Source of the DNA: Symsagittifera roscoffensis
Lineage: Eukaryota > Xenacoelomorpha > Acoela > Convolutidae
NCBI RefSeq assembly: GCF_963678635.1
Contig: NC_087065.1
Span: forward strand, 25,565,254 to 25,629,253
Direction: 5' to 3'
Length of the DNA stretch: 64,000 nt
The position numbers were made by a program, and so were the translations under genes. Of this stretch, positions 10,701-20,940 are shown piece by piece; the stretch's first letter is position 1, and every line of letters begins with the position of its first letter. Below the pieces are notes generated by a model. It saw nothing but the letters and a program-made list of their open reading frames with translations, had not been told where the DNA came from and did not search any database.

Positions 10701-11016
10701 AGCTGCGAAAACGTTTGAAATTTACTTTTTATCAGAATTCTCTTCTAGATCATAAAATTTCTTTACAATGGTCACCACTAAACTTTTACCTTCTCAGCAA
10801 AGACACCCTGTTAAGTTGACGACGACTGCAATGCTCCACGATCAGGTCAATCGTGCTTCTGCAGCTGTTTTTCACAAATAATTGTATCAATGAAAAAGAA
10901 AATCAGCATTAAATGCTTCGTCGTAATGTTAGTTTTTCTTAACCGTTCTTCCTCTATAATAGCGCTATTATAGTTCTCGATAAAATGAATTTTGCGCAGC
11001 AATCTGCACCTCCTTG

Positions 11017-11546
11017 TGTAACAATCGCCTATTTAAGTCACATATGAGGCTAAGCGAAATAGGCTTTATAACCATTGGCTCAAGAGTCATGGACACTATC
11101 TCTTGTGTTTTTTACCTCAAGCGGTCGGAGATCATTCGGTTCAATTGCGACGTGAGACTACAAAGCGTGTTACAGCTTAAAGGCTGCTACAAATATGCCC
11201 CCCACTCTAGAAATAAGAACGCCCCTATGAGCAGGTCTCGAGATATCTAAAATACGCGAAGGCGATAAAAACAGGGTCGGAACCTTAAGATTACCGTTAG
11301 TTTTTATTGGACAGTGGGCCTTTGATCCAATTCAGATGGATCAAGCTAAACACTCTCCTTAACTCAACATAGTCACATAGAACACACTCAGGGAATTTAA
11401 AATGGGAATTTCCATACCGACTCGACCTCTAGAATTGAGTAACTAAACTGTAGAGCAACTCTAGAATTGAATTAGGGTAATTAAGTATAACTCAAGAAGT
11501 TTGAAAGAAATAACATTTAACTCAAGCGATAAATTTTCTGTCTGAA
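11017..11546 (-). repeat. Partial LTR of element B (duplicated half)
   Basis: Starts with TGTAACAATCGCC and matches 12825-13357 and 37477-38000. It stops where the tandem PLE unit B begins, so it is a by-product of the 1.8-kb duplication and not an independent insertion. The 11014-11250 open frame is not a gene. Confidence 0.8.
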
Positions 11547-13357
11547 AAGACTGAAATTCTGAGAATATGTCTGAAAAACAATCTAATACCGGACTTTTTG
11601 AAGTTAAGGATTACCGAGAACGGTTTTTTTTTGGACCAAGCTGTGCATGATTTTCAACTAAAACTACTAAGGACTGAAACGTCACGGGCAAATGAGGACA
11701 GGAAAAAGTATGAGGAGATGGTAGTGAAAGCCCGATGGCTGGTGCAGGAAGAAATCGACGAGCAGTGATGGACATCCATTTTCCGTTTTTTAGGCGTAAA
11801 ATTGAGGCAAGCATAACAACAACATCAGAAAATCATAGAAAAAACTTAGAAAAACTATCCGAGAGACAAGATAAACCTTTTGCGGGGAGAAATGAGCAAT
11901 CAGTTAACTGAGCAATGGGTATATGAACGTTGTCGATGCGTCCGAAGCATCCAATTAAAGACAAATTTAACGAAATGCATTTTTAGGTGATATCAACATT
12001 TTCCTCTCACAATTGAAAAACCAAAAACCATCTGATAAAACTTTATGTGGAATAGAAGCCGCGCCAAAAGCATATGCAAAAAAGTAAGACAAACCCCAAA
12101 AGACAAAACCGTTGAAAAAATTAGGAACTATCTCAAAGATAGTGAGTTGCTGGCTGTGCCTTCTGATAAGGGGGTTGGCTTTTGCATAGTGAGGAAATAA
12201 ACGTATGAATCAAAGCAGAAATCATTGTTGCAATCAATCTGCTCAGTTTTTGAAAAAAGAGGCAACCACTGATGAGGTGATACTGAAAACTGAGAGAGAA
12301 CTTAACAAAGAGTTAGTTGCCGTGAACAAAAGAGAGAGATAGGTGATCAATTATATTCTAAGATAATTTCAACAGGGGGCAATCCGAGTGTCAGTACGGT
12401 TTAGCCAAGGTACAGAAGGCTGAGGCACCCCTACGATCAGTACTATCATTTCCGGGCAGCTCGTATGAAAGTCTTAACAAACGCTGTCGTCTAGATAACA
12501 ATGCACCTAGCTGCGAAAACGTTTGAAATTTACTTTTTATCAGAATTCTCTTCTAGATCATAAAATTTCTTTACAATGGTCACCACTAAACTTTTACCTT
12601 CTCAGCAAAGACACCCTGTTAAGTTGACGACGACTGCAATGCTCCACGATCAGGTCAATCGTGCTTCTGCAGCTGTTTTTCACAAATAATTGTATCAATG
12701 AAAAAGAAAATCAGCATTAAATGCTTCGTCGTAATGTTAGTTTTTCTTAACCGTTCTTCCTCTATAATAGCGCTATTATAGTTCTCGATAAATTGAATTT
12801 TGCGCAGCAATCTGCACCTCCTTGTGTAACAATCGCCTATTTAAGTCACATATGAGGCTAAGCGAAATAGGCTTTATAACCATTGGCTCAAGAGTCATGG
12901 ACACTATCTCTTGTGTTTTTTACCTCAAGCGGTCGGAGATCATTCGGTTCACTTGCGACGTGAGACTACAAAGCGTGTTACAGCTTAAAGGCTGCTACAA
13001 ATATGCCCCCCACTCTAGAAATAAGAACGCCCCTATGAGCAGGTCTCGAGATATCTAAAATACGCGAAGGCGATAAAAACAGGGTCGGAACCTTAAGATT
13101 ACCGTTAGTTTTTATTGGACAGTGGGCCTTTGATCCAATTCAGATGGATCAAGCTAAACACTCTCCTTAACTCAACATAGTCACATAGAACACACTCAGG
13201 GAATTTAAAATGGGAATTTCCATACCGACTCGACCTCTAGAATTGAGTAACTAAACTGTAGAGCAACTCTAGAATTGAATTAGGGTAATTAAGTATAACT
13301 CAAGAAGTTTGAAAGAAATAACATTTAACTCAAGCGATAAATTTTCTGTCTGAACCA
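11547..13357 (+). repeat. 1.8-kb tandem direct repeat, unit B
   Basis: Second copy of the unit at 9738-11546. The PLE RT debris lies at 11547-12824, and an RT remnant equivalent to 10204-10700 is at about 12012-12510, with one A fewer in an A run (12078) that shifts the frame. The last ~530 bases (12825-13357) are the start of a full-length LTR which, unlike in unit A, continues to about 14088. Confidence 0.9.
12012..12510 (+). pseudogene. PLE reverse transcriptase fragment, unit B
   Basis: Same SDKGVGFC and YGLAKVQKAEAPLRS blocks as unit A, with an additional one-base loss near 12078. Non-functional relic. Confidence 0.6.
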
Positions 13358-14088
13358 TTGGGCAGCTTCGGCTGTCCACTTTTCCTTTCAAGGTTTACTC
13401 TGGTTCAAACGACTGTTTTTCTTTCTCTCTTCCTGGAATTTCGTCTTCCTATCAGGAACAAGTTATCTGTACTCTCGTTTGATTTATAGTAAAATTAAGA
13501 ATGGCAATTTTACTCCATTACATTTCAGCTACTTTCCCGCGACTATTACTCGATTCTTTTGATTGATTTTTTTTTGCATTTTAAATTGTCGCGGGAAACT
13601 TGAGCATGACAGGCTCAAATCGAATTTTTGAAAAACTAATTTTCTCCCCAAAATTAAGGTTAAACGTTCAGCTCAAGGTCAAACTTCCAAATTTGACCGA
13701 CTGGCACAAACTCCCCGGACTTAAGATCGATGTCCTCAGCGCGTGTCGTTGTCTGTCAGTGAGACCCCCGAATGTTGAGTGCGTCTCAAGATACAGTGCC
13801 AGTGGTAATTTACAGAAGTTTGCAGCAGATTTAACTTTATCTACACCCCGAAATTCACAGCCATGCAAAATTGTCACATTATCGCTAATCAGTAATCAAA
13901 ACCTGCATCCATCTGCACCCTGAATTCCAGCTTTATAATCTATTCATTAAATTGTTTTTGTCCTTATCAATCAGAAAATTGTCATGCAGCATTTTGATTT
14001 ATAAAATAATTATAGTGTATTAATAGCAAAATTTTGTATGTTAAAACTTCTTTTTCGTGCCCTCAGATTTCATCTGAGTTCACACTCA
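12825..14088 (-). repeat. 3' LTR of element B
   Basis: Begins TGTAACAATCGCC at 12825 and is homologous over about 750-880 bases to the sequence starting at 37477 beside a primer-binding site, so it is the same LTR. The right end is set at ...CACTCA (14088) because it gives a TG...CA terminus immediately next to a polypurine tract (14091-14106, minus strand). The open frames at 13600-13923 and 14038-14235 lie in LTR sequence or straddle its edge and have no support as genes. Confidence 0.65.
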
Positions 14089-14090
14089 AG

Positions 14091-14106
14091 CCCCTTTTTC
14101 CTTTCA
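14091..14106 (-). promoter_or_regulatory. Candidate polypurine tract of element B
   Basis: On the minus strand the sequence GTGAAAGGAAAAAGGGG ends two bases from the TGAG LTR start. Position, strand and composition are those of the plus-strand primer site next to a 3' LTR. Confidence 0.5.
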
Positions 14107-14259
14107 CGCTCGAGACTCAAGAACCACTTCCTGAGCACCCTGCTCAGTTCGCGCCCCCCGTCTTCGAGAAACTGGGTCACGATGCACTTGGCACCGTACT
14201 TTGACTCGAAAGTTCTTCTTCATCATCGGAACTGATCACAACTTCTTTTACGCCTTCAG

Positions 14260-17225
14260 CTATTCGTAGGCTCGCATCCATTCCCTTTGCTCTTGCAATC
14301 TCTTCACCTGGTTCGATGGACTATTCACTTTAGATTCCCTGTTCAAGCAAAAGGAGTTGTTCAGGCTCAAGCTCACGTTCTTCGCCAAGTCCTCTTGCAA
14401 AATCGATTCCCTCGGTTTGGTATTATCTCTAGACACTTTACCAATTCTTTTCCAACCCGTGGTTATTGCATTGCTATGGGTAGGCAAGGGTCTCCTGAAG
14501 GCCTCCGGCCCGGTCTCGGCCAGGAACTGACGATATTCTTTTTGATGCTTCTTCAAGTGAATCTTCGTCAACGTATACAGCCAAGACGTCAGTGTCGCTC
14601 TAAACCATGAGAAAAATCGAATGCGACTCCATACGTGCCTAACCTCCATGGTATAGCGTATTTTTTGCACGCAGTCTCAAACAACTCAAGCCTCGGGCTA
14701 TAGTCAGTGGCACGTACCGATTCCACTGTTGGTGTCTTCGACTCCTGATACTTCGTTACGTTCTCCTCAATCCATCGCAGCGCCAGCATCGAGCTCACCA
14801 CGAAGAGAGTGACCTTCTGTTGATGATCGGGTAGCCCTAGTGACCAAATTGTCTCCACATCCCATATCAAGCAGAGGTTCGACTGCTCCGGGTACCATAC
14901 TGTCTGTGCCAGACAATGACATCACGTCAACCTCATCTACGGCTTGGGCATTAATCGTTGTCTTCCCAGTCGTATTCTGCCTCTCGAGGTCACTAGCATT
15001 CTATTTTTCCAAACTCAAGAGTTCCTGACCCCATATCTCACTCAAGTCCTCCCTTTTATCTCCAGGTACCGCTCCTAGCATCTTCCTCAACAAACGATGT
15101 GAGTGATGCGACATCCGCGTCAAGCGCACGCACTTGGGCACTGAGAAGGCCTTGTCGATCAGCACCCTCTGACTAAATGCTTCCACCATCGCCATGTATA
15201 TCGGACAATGGCTTCCGCACAGGTTAGCCATGACTGATCCCAACAGAGACTTCGCATTCATCGGTAGACTGTAGGCCTCGCTCACGGGAAACCCCATTTC
15301 TGTCTCAAGACCAATTTTCCATCACATGATGTGCTTCTGAACCATCTGCACTACTCCAGGCCAAGACTCCACGCTTAACGCCGTCACCAGATGTTGCTGA
15401 GACTCTAGATCTCTAGTGACTGTAAACTACACACCTTTGAGAAGAATCCCAACGCCGTTGCCAAACTCACGGTGGTGCTCGCGTAACACTTAGCCACTAT
15501 TTGCACCTCGCTCTTCTCCTTCTCAGTGATTTCACTAAACCAGGTGGCCAGAACTTCCCTTTTGAAAGGATTGTATCCGGACACAAGATGGTCCGTCACA
15601 ATATTGCTCTCAAACTTCACTCGCTAGATCGAGACAACTGCATGGCTCCATCTACTTTCCTGACTTATCCGGCTCGCTCGTAGCTTCCTATGTTTCCACT
15701 CGGTGAGGCAGGATCAATTTATGCATCACTTTCAAGTTTCCCAGATCCTCGTCCTTCGCTGGCAATATCCGCACCCGCTCCGTGACTTCTTCGTTTAGAC
15801 TCACCTGGGGATGTGGGCACCAAGATGGTCTCAGCAGCTTTCAAATAGTCCCCAGGTTCGTAAACAACACGTTCTCTTAGCCTCCCAGCCTTAGCTCCAC
15901 CTTTTTTTATCAGAGTGCGGCACAAATATGACTTCTGGCATCTTCTCAAGTAGCAGACCTAGACGCGGTCTCTATCTTTCCGTCTTATCATACTCGACTA
16001 TTTTCTCTGTCCACAGCTTCAACAATTCCGCCACCTCAAAATTCATATAAGCAGCCCAGCCTTCAGATCCAAGAAAGGGTTGTAGGATATCCCCATCACA
16101 CCGGATACGTACTGGTACTCTCCCCGCTTCGGGGTATCGAATAATTCTCCGCTAGAACCATGTTACGATGCATGTCATGATACTCGCCGAACTTCTTGTT
16201 GGAGAACCTCCGTATCTCATCAAGCTTTCCATGTTTCCATGTTTCTTCAGAGACTGCCTCGAACCATCTCCCTTAGCGATCCCAGTACTCTGGTACACCT
16301 TCAAGATGACAGTTGAGTCGCCTTTGCATCGCTTTATTTCCTGTCACTTTCTGATCACATGCCCGGACGCTGGTGTCGGGCATCACCGACATGATCCATC
16401 TGAAGAAACAGGTGGCATCTTTCCTCCGTGCCAGAGTTAGTCCCGAATTGTATCGAGCAATATGCTGCATCAACACCTGATACACGCGCAAGCCCTTGTC
16501 GCCTAACTTGGGTCTGTCGCGTGAAGTCATCATCTCCAACGCCACTCCTGCCAAGCTCCACATGAACATCAACTGCCCCGCCGTCCTGACAAAGGATTCG
16601 CCATCAATGGTTGTGCCGATGAGGGTGCCCTCATCTCATCCTCGAAATACTCCAGCAGCAAATTCTCCTAAGTTTGTCCCAGCTGATTCCCCAACTCCAG
16701 CTTATTCACTACAGCTCTTTGTTGGTAAGCCCAATTTCGACGCTTCCTGGATATCCCGCGATCAAGTTTCTTCAGGCAGGTTTCCAATTCTTTCGTGATT
16801 TTTAGGACTATCCACCAGGGGCGAGCGGCGTTTCTCGTTGCTCCTCTCTCAAGAGGGTCACTGGTCATCTAATTCCCTATACTCTGGTACTGAGTCGAGA
16901 TCCAATCCTTGCCAACGTCTACTTGCCACATCTGTCCACTGATGGAACCCCTTTTTGCATTCGCTCTCTGAGGTTTGAAGTCTTCTTCCGTTCCCATAGT
17001 CGTCGAGGCTTCCGTTTTGACTAACATTTGAGCCAACTTCCGGGCCGCTGCATTGTTCTTGTAGGCCGCCGTCTTCCACTTCGCTAAAACCATGGGAGCC
17101 GTCTCCTTCAAGTTCTTCTCCGAAACCGTCTCCGTGGAAGGACTCGCTTCTTCTACCTCCCGTTTCCTTCTCCTAGACCTTCTTCCTTTGCTCGGGGGCG
17201 TACTCACAATCATCACTGACTCCAT
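14260..17225 (-). pseudogene. Accessory region of element B, C-terminal part, unknown function
   Basis: GC-richer than its surroundings, with minus-strand open stretches in shifting frames: 17225-16869 (Lys/Arg-rich, with GRRSRRRKREVEE), 16868-16668 (contains an ATRNAARPWWIVLKITKELE stretch), 16572-16273, 15949-15719, 15297-15001, 14870-14589 and 14670-14260. Adjacent stretches run into each other with overlaps or small gaps, as expected of one or two long ORFs broken by frameshifts. I see no catalytic motif that I can name. Because all stretches share strand and composition with the SGNH ORF upstream, I read this as the remainder of the same accessory polyprotein. Introns cannot be excluded (a T-rich break lies at 17226-17340). 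Confidence 0.4.
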
Positions 17226-17339
17226 TTTTTAGCCTTAAGAATATTAATATCTATAATTATGACATCAGTTTTACTCTATCATCAATTTCAATCCTAATTT
17301 TACTTTTTTCAGTTTTTTCATTTGGAGTAGTGCTATCTT

Positions 17340-17915
17340 TACATGATTTTTCCTCGGTACTCTGCTTCTGTTCCCTCAGGCGAACCGTCTTCTCGAGCAG
17401 CTCTCATCTTGCTTTGTCATCTAGTCCAGTGGCCATCAGGACAGGTTCTCAAATCCCACTACAGTGTCCCACAACTCTTGTTTGAAATCGTCCAATTTGA
17501 CTTTACGTTCCACTATCTGATTGAATTCGCTCAAGAAAACCTGCCATGCCTTTTGATCCAGCGTGTTCAGAAACATCCAATTGTTCCCATGAAAGGTGTT
17601 CTTTTCCCTCACTTCATCACTCAAGAGCACCATCCCCATGCCAGAGTGTGTTTTATGGATCAACGCTCCTGGGTGGGTTTTATGATCCCAATCGGGAAGT
17701 TGCCAACTCCTGCATTTCGTTCATCACTGCAAACAGCGTCTGGATCGCCTCCCAGATCTTCTTCGGCGTCGGCTTCCTACTCCTCAAGTGCTCAAGTAGT
17801 CCCGCTCTGTGTAGGTGGTCGGTCATTACCGCAAATAATAACAGCTCTGGCTCATACGGCGTCTCCAACTTTATTGTCACAATCAGAGTCAGCATCTGAT
17901 TTAGCTCCACGCGTG

Positions 17916-17973
<58 letters not shown>

Positions 17974-18163
17974 AACGTTTCTGGCCAAAATAACTTCGGG
18001 GACGTCTCCATGGGTATTGAATCCAGTTGTCTACTTCTGCTGCTCCTTGAGCTTCCTCTAGAGTCGACCCTTCCTTCCAAGCGATCAGCTACGGGCCTAG
18101 CCGGGAATAAGGAAGGTCTCGGGGTGGACCAAATGTGAACTGACTAGTTTCGACCAGATCCGA
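17340..18163 (-). pseudogene. Accessory region continuing from the SGNH ORF; possible second degenerate SGNH-like segment
   Basis: Immediately after the stop of the SGNH ORF the same strand reads DLVETSQFTFGPP-like sequence, then is broken by an (AT)n run (17919-17970). Beyond it 17918-17680 reads VELNQMLTLIVTIKLETPYE and LLLFAVMTDHLHRAGLLEHL, and 17663-17436 a helical stretch (NTLDQKAWQVFLSEFNQIVE). The LLLFAxMTDHLH block is reminiscent of the GxND block III of SGNH hydrolases with its Gly and Asn lost. That is inference from pattern only. Frames change at least twice, so it is a pseudogene. Confidence 0.35.
17919..17970. repeat. (AT)26 microsatellite
   Basis: Uninterrupted AT dinucleotide run inside the accessory coding region of element B. 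It creates artificial Ile-Tyr repeats in overlapping open frames on both strands, which are not genes. Confidence 0.95.
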
Positions 18164-19036
18164 TTAGAGAACATTTATGTGGTTCTGGAAGACACCGTTC
18201 AGCCACTCCGTGCCCCTGGGCCTGTCGAAGTGTATGTCGTCCGAGGATGATTTTTCCGAAAGGGAATCCTCCAACATTCTTGCTACGTCAAGCAATCTCA
18301 CGGGCAGTACACTTCTCTGTTGAATTTGCCTAACGATTTCGTTGAAATGGCGTACTCTTTCATTCATGTTCCTCCCTTTCCGGTCGGACATCATATTATA
18401 AGGGACGGTGCAAATGGTGAGTATTGCTGGGTCCAGATAGTTTCTCAGCTCCTCAAAAATGCAACTCAATTTGTCCTGCGGCCTCATCATCTTCCTTGAT
18501 TCACCTCTGGAGACATCGTTGGTCCCCATCATTAAAGTGACCGCGTACATTTTCCCCTTCTCAAGCATCTCTAGCGACGCTAACATCTGCGGCATTGCTG
18601 CACCAGAAAAACTTAAGATCCCCACTTGCCAATGCGCCTGGACTCTTGTCAGGACCCGGACAAGACTGTCCCCAATGGACTGCACCTTCCGGTATTCTAG
18701 GCTGCGTGAAGTACTCAGCCCAAGCTGTATCGTGGTATGCATCCCTCCTACACGTTGCACCGCCGTCCAATCCTCTCGAATGTGCCTGTGATGACCGCCG
18801 TCGGTGTTCTTCTTATACCTCGCTATGATGACACTCCTCACTGGATATTCCTTCCAGGTGGCCGGCTGCTCCTCACGCGCTGGACTCTCGGGAGCTCTTG
18901 ACTGCAACCTCTCCTGCAACTCCTTGAGACGTGATGTCTCCGTTCCAGTTTGACTGCCACTGGTCGATCTGGGCGTCAACCCTGGCAGTGCAATGTCCAT
19001 TAATGGTCTGATTCGACCTGCATCCAGATTTCCCAT
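18164..19036 (-). CDS. SGNH (GDSL-type) hydrolase-like protein, accessory ORF of element B
   Basis: 290 codons from an ATG at 19036. Residues 1-60 are Ser/Pro/Arg-rich. The rest carries the SGNH blocks in the right order and spacing: VQSIGDSLVRVL (block I, Ser nucleophile at 124), LSFSGAAMP (block II Gly, about 145), TLMMGTNDVSR (block III, Asn 173), and SSSDDIHFD (block V, Asp 266 and His 269). This family comprises esterases/lipases/acyl hydrolases. SGNH esterase domains are known in ORF1 of CR1-type LINEs; here the ORF instead lies downstream of a Gypsy-type integrase. The preceding ORF (19869-19000) overlaps it in another frame, and its sequence at the overlap suggests one protein with a single frameshift near 19060. 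All catalytic residues are kept, although neighbouring parts have decayed. Substrate unknown. Confidence 0.6.
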   Translation of the reverse strand: MGNLDAGRIRPLMDIALPGLTPRSTSGSQTGTETSRLKELQERLQSRAPESPAREEQPATWKEYPVRSVIIARYKKNTDGGHHRHIREDWTAVQRVGGMHTTIQLGLSTSRSLEYRKVQSIGDSLVRVLTRVQAHWQVGILSFSGAAMPQMLASLEMLEKGKMYAVTLMMGTNDVSRGESRKMMRPQDKLSCIFEELRNYLDPAILTICTVPYNMMSDRKGRNMNERVRHFNEIVRQIQQRSVLPVRLLDVARMLEDSLSEKSSSDDIHFDRPRGTEWLNGVFQNHINVL

Positions 19037-19869
19037 AGAAGGGACGGGATCGGGTGGTGTCCATGTTTCCAGGCCTTCATTCGCACGCGGTCCATAATGA
19101 AGCGACTGCTCGACCTGGGGGCTTCATCCACTTCCATCCTCGACTCTGTTCTCGATATTCTCACCACGGGTTCAGTCATCGTCTTTTTCTTTCTCTCCTT
19201 GCTGTTTGCGAACACTTGCTGTCTCCTTTGTAGTCGTTCGATTTCTGATTTTATCTGCTCGCAATTCGCCGCAATTTCTTGCAATTTCTGAGCTTGGTCC
19301 CAGTCAGTTCTCACTAAATTCAGATCGAGAACCGCTTGGTGCTCGAGAGGCGCTCTGTCCCGCTCGAGGTTCGCCTGATCTCGCTCAAGATTCGCTTCGT
19401 CCCTGTCCAGGTTGGCTTTGTCCCGTTCCCTCTGGACCCTTTCCAGTTCCTTTTTCAGGTTGCTGAGATACGGATACGCCTCCCCCGTTTGTTGAGACCG
19501 TATCATCGATAATGGCTCGCTGGTAGACTGGGTCCCTACCCCTGCTGGTGGTCTGGTCGGAAGGGGAAATTCTCCCACACCATATTCTGTCGTGTTACAT
19601 AAGCCGAGGTTCCTTGCAAGGTCAAATCCCCTCACGCCGTCAACATTCCAGGATAGCCATCTGGTTTGCTCTTGATTCGAGATCCCATCCGAAGTGTAAC
19701 CCACCATCAACACAGCTTCGGTCGCTGATTCCCTGCATTCTCCTTTCGACTCCAGTTGCAGGATGGCATTAAGCATTATCGCGAGCCTTTCATCCACTTG
19801 CGTGTAGTCAAGGTCCCTCAAGCGCTTGTAGAGCTCGTCGAGTGGGGGTTTTCTGAACGCCGCTGGCAC
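19000..19869 (-). CDS. Coiled-coil accessory ORF upstream of the SGNH ORF, unknown function
   Basis: 289 codons in one open frame. The start is set by the open frame and is uncertain. Residues 1-125 have no motif I recognise. About 140-190 is a run of charged heptad-like repeats, variants of NLERDQA repeated four times (ANLDRDEANLERDQANLERD), followed by coiled coil to about 235 and a KERKKKT basic patch. The end overlaps the start of the SGNH ORF in another frame with matching sense, so the two were probably one protein of about 550 residues. It could be a self-association module for the SGNH domain. Confidence 0.5.
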   Translation of the reverse strand: MPAAFRKPPLDELYKRLRDLDYTQVDERLAIMLNAILQLESKGECRESATEAVLMVGYTSDGISNQEQTRWLSWNVDGVRGFDLARNLGLCNTTEYGVGEFPLPTRPPAGVGTQSTSEPLSMIRSQQTGEAYPYLSNLKKELERVQRERDKANLDRDEANLERDQANLERDRAPLEHQAVLDLNLVRTDWDQAQKLQEIAANCEQIKSEIERLQRRQQVFANSKERKKKTMTEPVVRISRTESRMEVDEAPRSSSRFIMDRVRMKAWKHGHHPIPSLLWEIWMQVESDH

Positions 19870-20440
19870 AGACTTCCAGAAACGATCTGCCTACTGTATT
19901 TTTTTTCTCAAGAGATCTCACGAAAAACCTTGCTCAAGAAATACCTCACCTAGTTAAACTCAAGAAATACCCTTCCCAGATTAACGCTCAATATCCCGAG
20001 ATACCTTTCTTCAGTACCAATTTTGAAGAACTGCTTGAAGTCTCTTTTCTTTCGTTACTCGTGCAGTTCCGATCCAGATCTCGTTCTAGTTTTTTGATGG
20101 TTCAAATCAATCTTGAAATAAAATTTGGATTCAGACCAAGATGTTTCTCGCTCGTATCTAACCTAAACATCCGCGCTTACTACCTGTGAAACAATTTCCT
20201 ACCAATTTCAGGATAAAATGATTCAATTAGATAATAAAAACATGAAGAAGTGTTTTATGTCTTAGGACCATAACGTTTAAATTAAAAATTCTGTTATAGT
20301 TCTCATGCCAATCATACTAAAACCTATTTTCCTGACGCGTGCCACCCGCCCCCTTTATTACGAGCTCAAGAGCCTCGTGTCTCCTATCTCGAGACCCTCG
20401 TGTCCTCCCGAAGCTCAGACGATGCTCAAGTAGTACTTCT
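19870..20440 (-). other. Non-coding gap between the macro-like ORF and the accessory ORFs
   Basis: No open frame of note. Contains repeated CTCAAGAAAT-like words (19909-19985) and AT-rich DNA (20085-20335). It might hold a promoter or a splice site for separate expression of the accessory ORFs, but nothing specific can be shown. Confidence 0.4.
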
Positions 20441-20442
20441 TT

Positions 20443-20880
20443 TATAGATGTACAATTATTTCCGTTTCTGCATAGATCACGCACAGGATGGCGTATAATT
20501 CCTTGGGGCTCAATTTACCCCTGTTCGGATCATATACTGTCATTGAAATCTGTGTTATCTTTCATTCAACTCCTCAATTGGTTCAATGCCAACATCACAT
20601 GCTGAGGATCTATCACGTTTCTCTCGATAGTTCTTGTCACCAAAAAGCACAGATACTTGCCAGGAACTTGGGTCACTGAGGCTGGAAATGCAGACATTCC
20701 CCCCAATCCTGGTCTCTGTCTCAACAGAAACTCCACATTCTGGTATTCTCTCTTGTAATCAGCTTCTAGTCTAGTGTTGAAGCTCATGTCCGCTGTTATG
20801 CAGATCACGCTAATCCTATCTGACAAGATGAAGTCGCTGTCTGTGATCAGGATGTTTTCCGAATACTCATTAGTTATCTC
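20443..20880 (-). pseudogene. Macro-domain-like (TARG1/OARD1-like ADP-ribosylhydrolase) ORF next to integrase
   Basis: The frame from about 20880 to 20566 contains an ISVICITADMS segment, then DYKREYQNVEFLLRQRPG, PASVTQVPGKYLCFLVTRTI and DPQHVMLALNQLRS. These match, in order, the pattern of TARG1-type macro domains: hydrophobic strand plus Ser/Asp, FKxxFGGVxxLxxQ, a xGxYIYYLVTK strand, and a P-T-xxxLxxSLxxLR helix. After a one-frame slip near 20555, ISMTVYDPNRGKLSPKELYA and an ILCVIYAETEIIVHL strand follow, corresponding to the closing beta-alpha-beta part, ending at TAA about 20443. It follows the integrase C-terminal tail on the same strand with about 60 bases between. Macro domains bind or remove ADP-ribose; the glycine of the usual GxGIA loop is not obvious, so activity is doubtful. 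Confidence 0.5.
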
Positions 20881-20940
20881 GAACTTGGTCTAGATCTGAT
20901 TCCAGTCCATTAGTCTCTCTCATTTCCCTAAGCTTCTTTA

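Larger units (their letters stand above)
9738..11546 (+). repeat. 1.8-kb tandem direct repeat, unit A (PLE fragment plus LTR half)
   Basis: Nearly identical to 11547-13357, offset by 1808-1809 bases (compare GAAGTTAAGG at 9791 and 11600, GTCACATATGAGG at 11037 and 12845). The unit consists of PLE ORF debris (9738-11016) followed by the first ~530 bases of the element B LTR (11017-11546). The duplication post-dates the joining of LTR to PLE. Differences are few, so it is recent. Confidence 0.9.

Noticed and set aside
17343-17993. 216-codon plus-strand frame ending in Ile-Tyr repeats
   Set aside because: Antisense shadow of the accessory region of element B, extended by the AT microsatellite.
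14260-19869. Host gene unrelated to the retrotransposon
   Set aside because: Lies between integrase and the 3' LTR on the same strand and is as decayed as pol; no clear introns. Not fully excluded.
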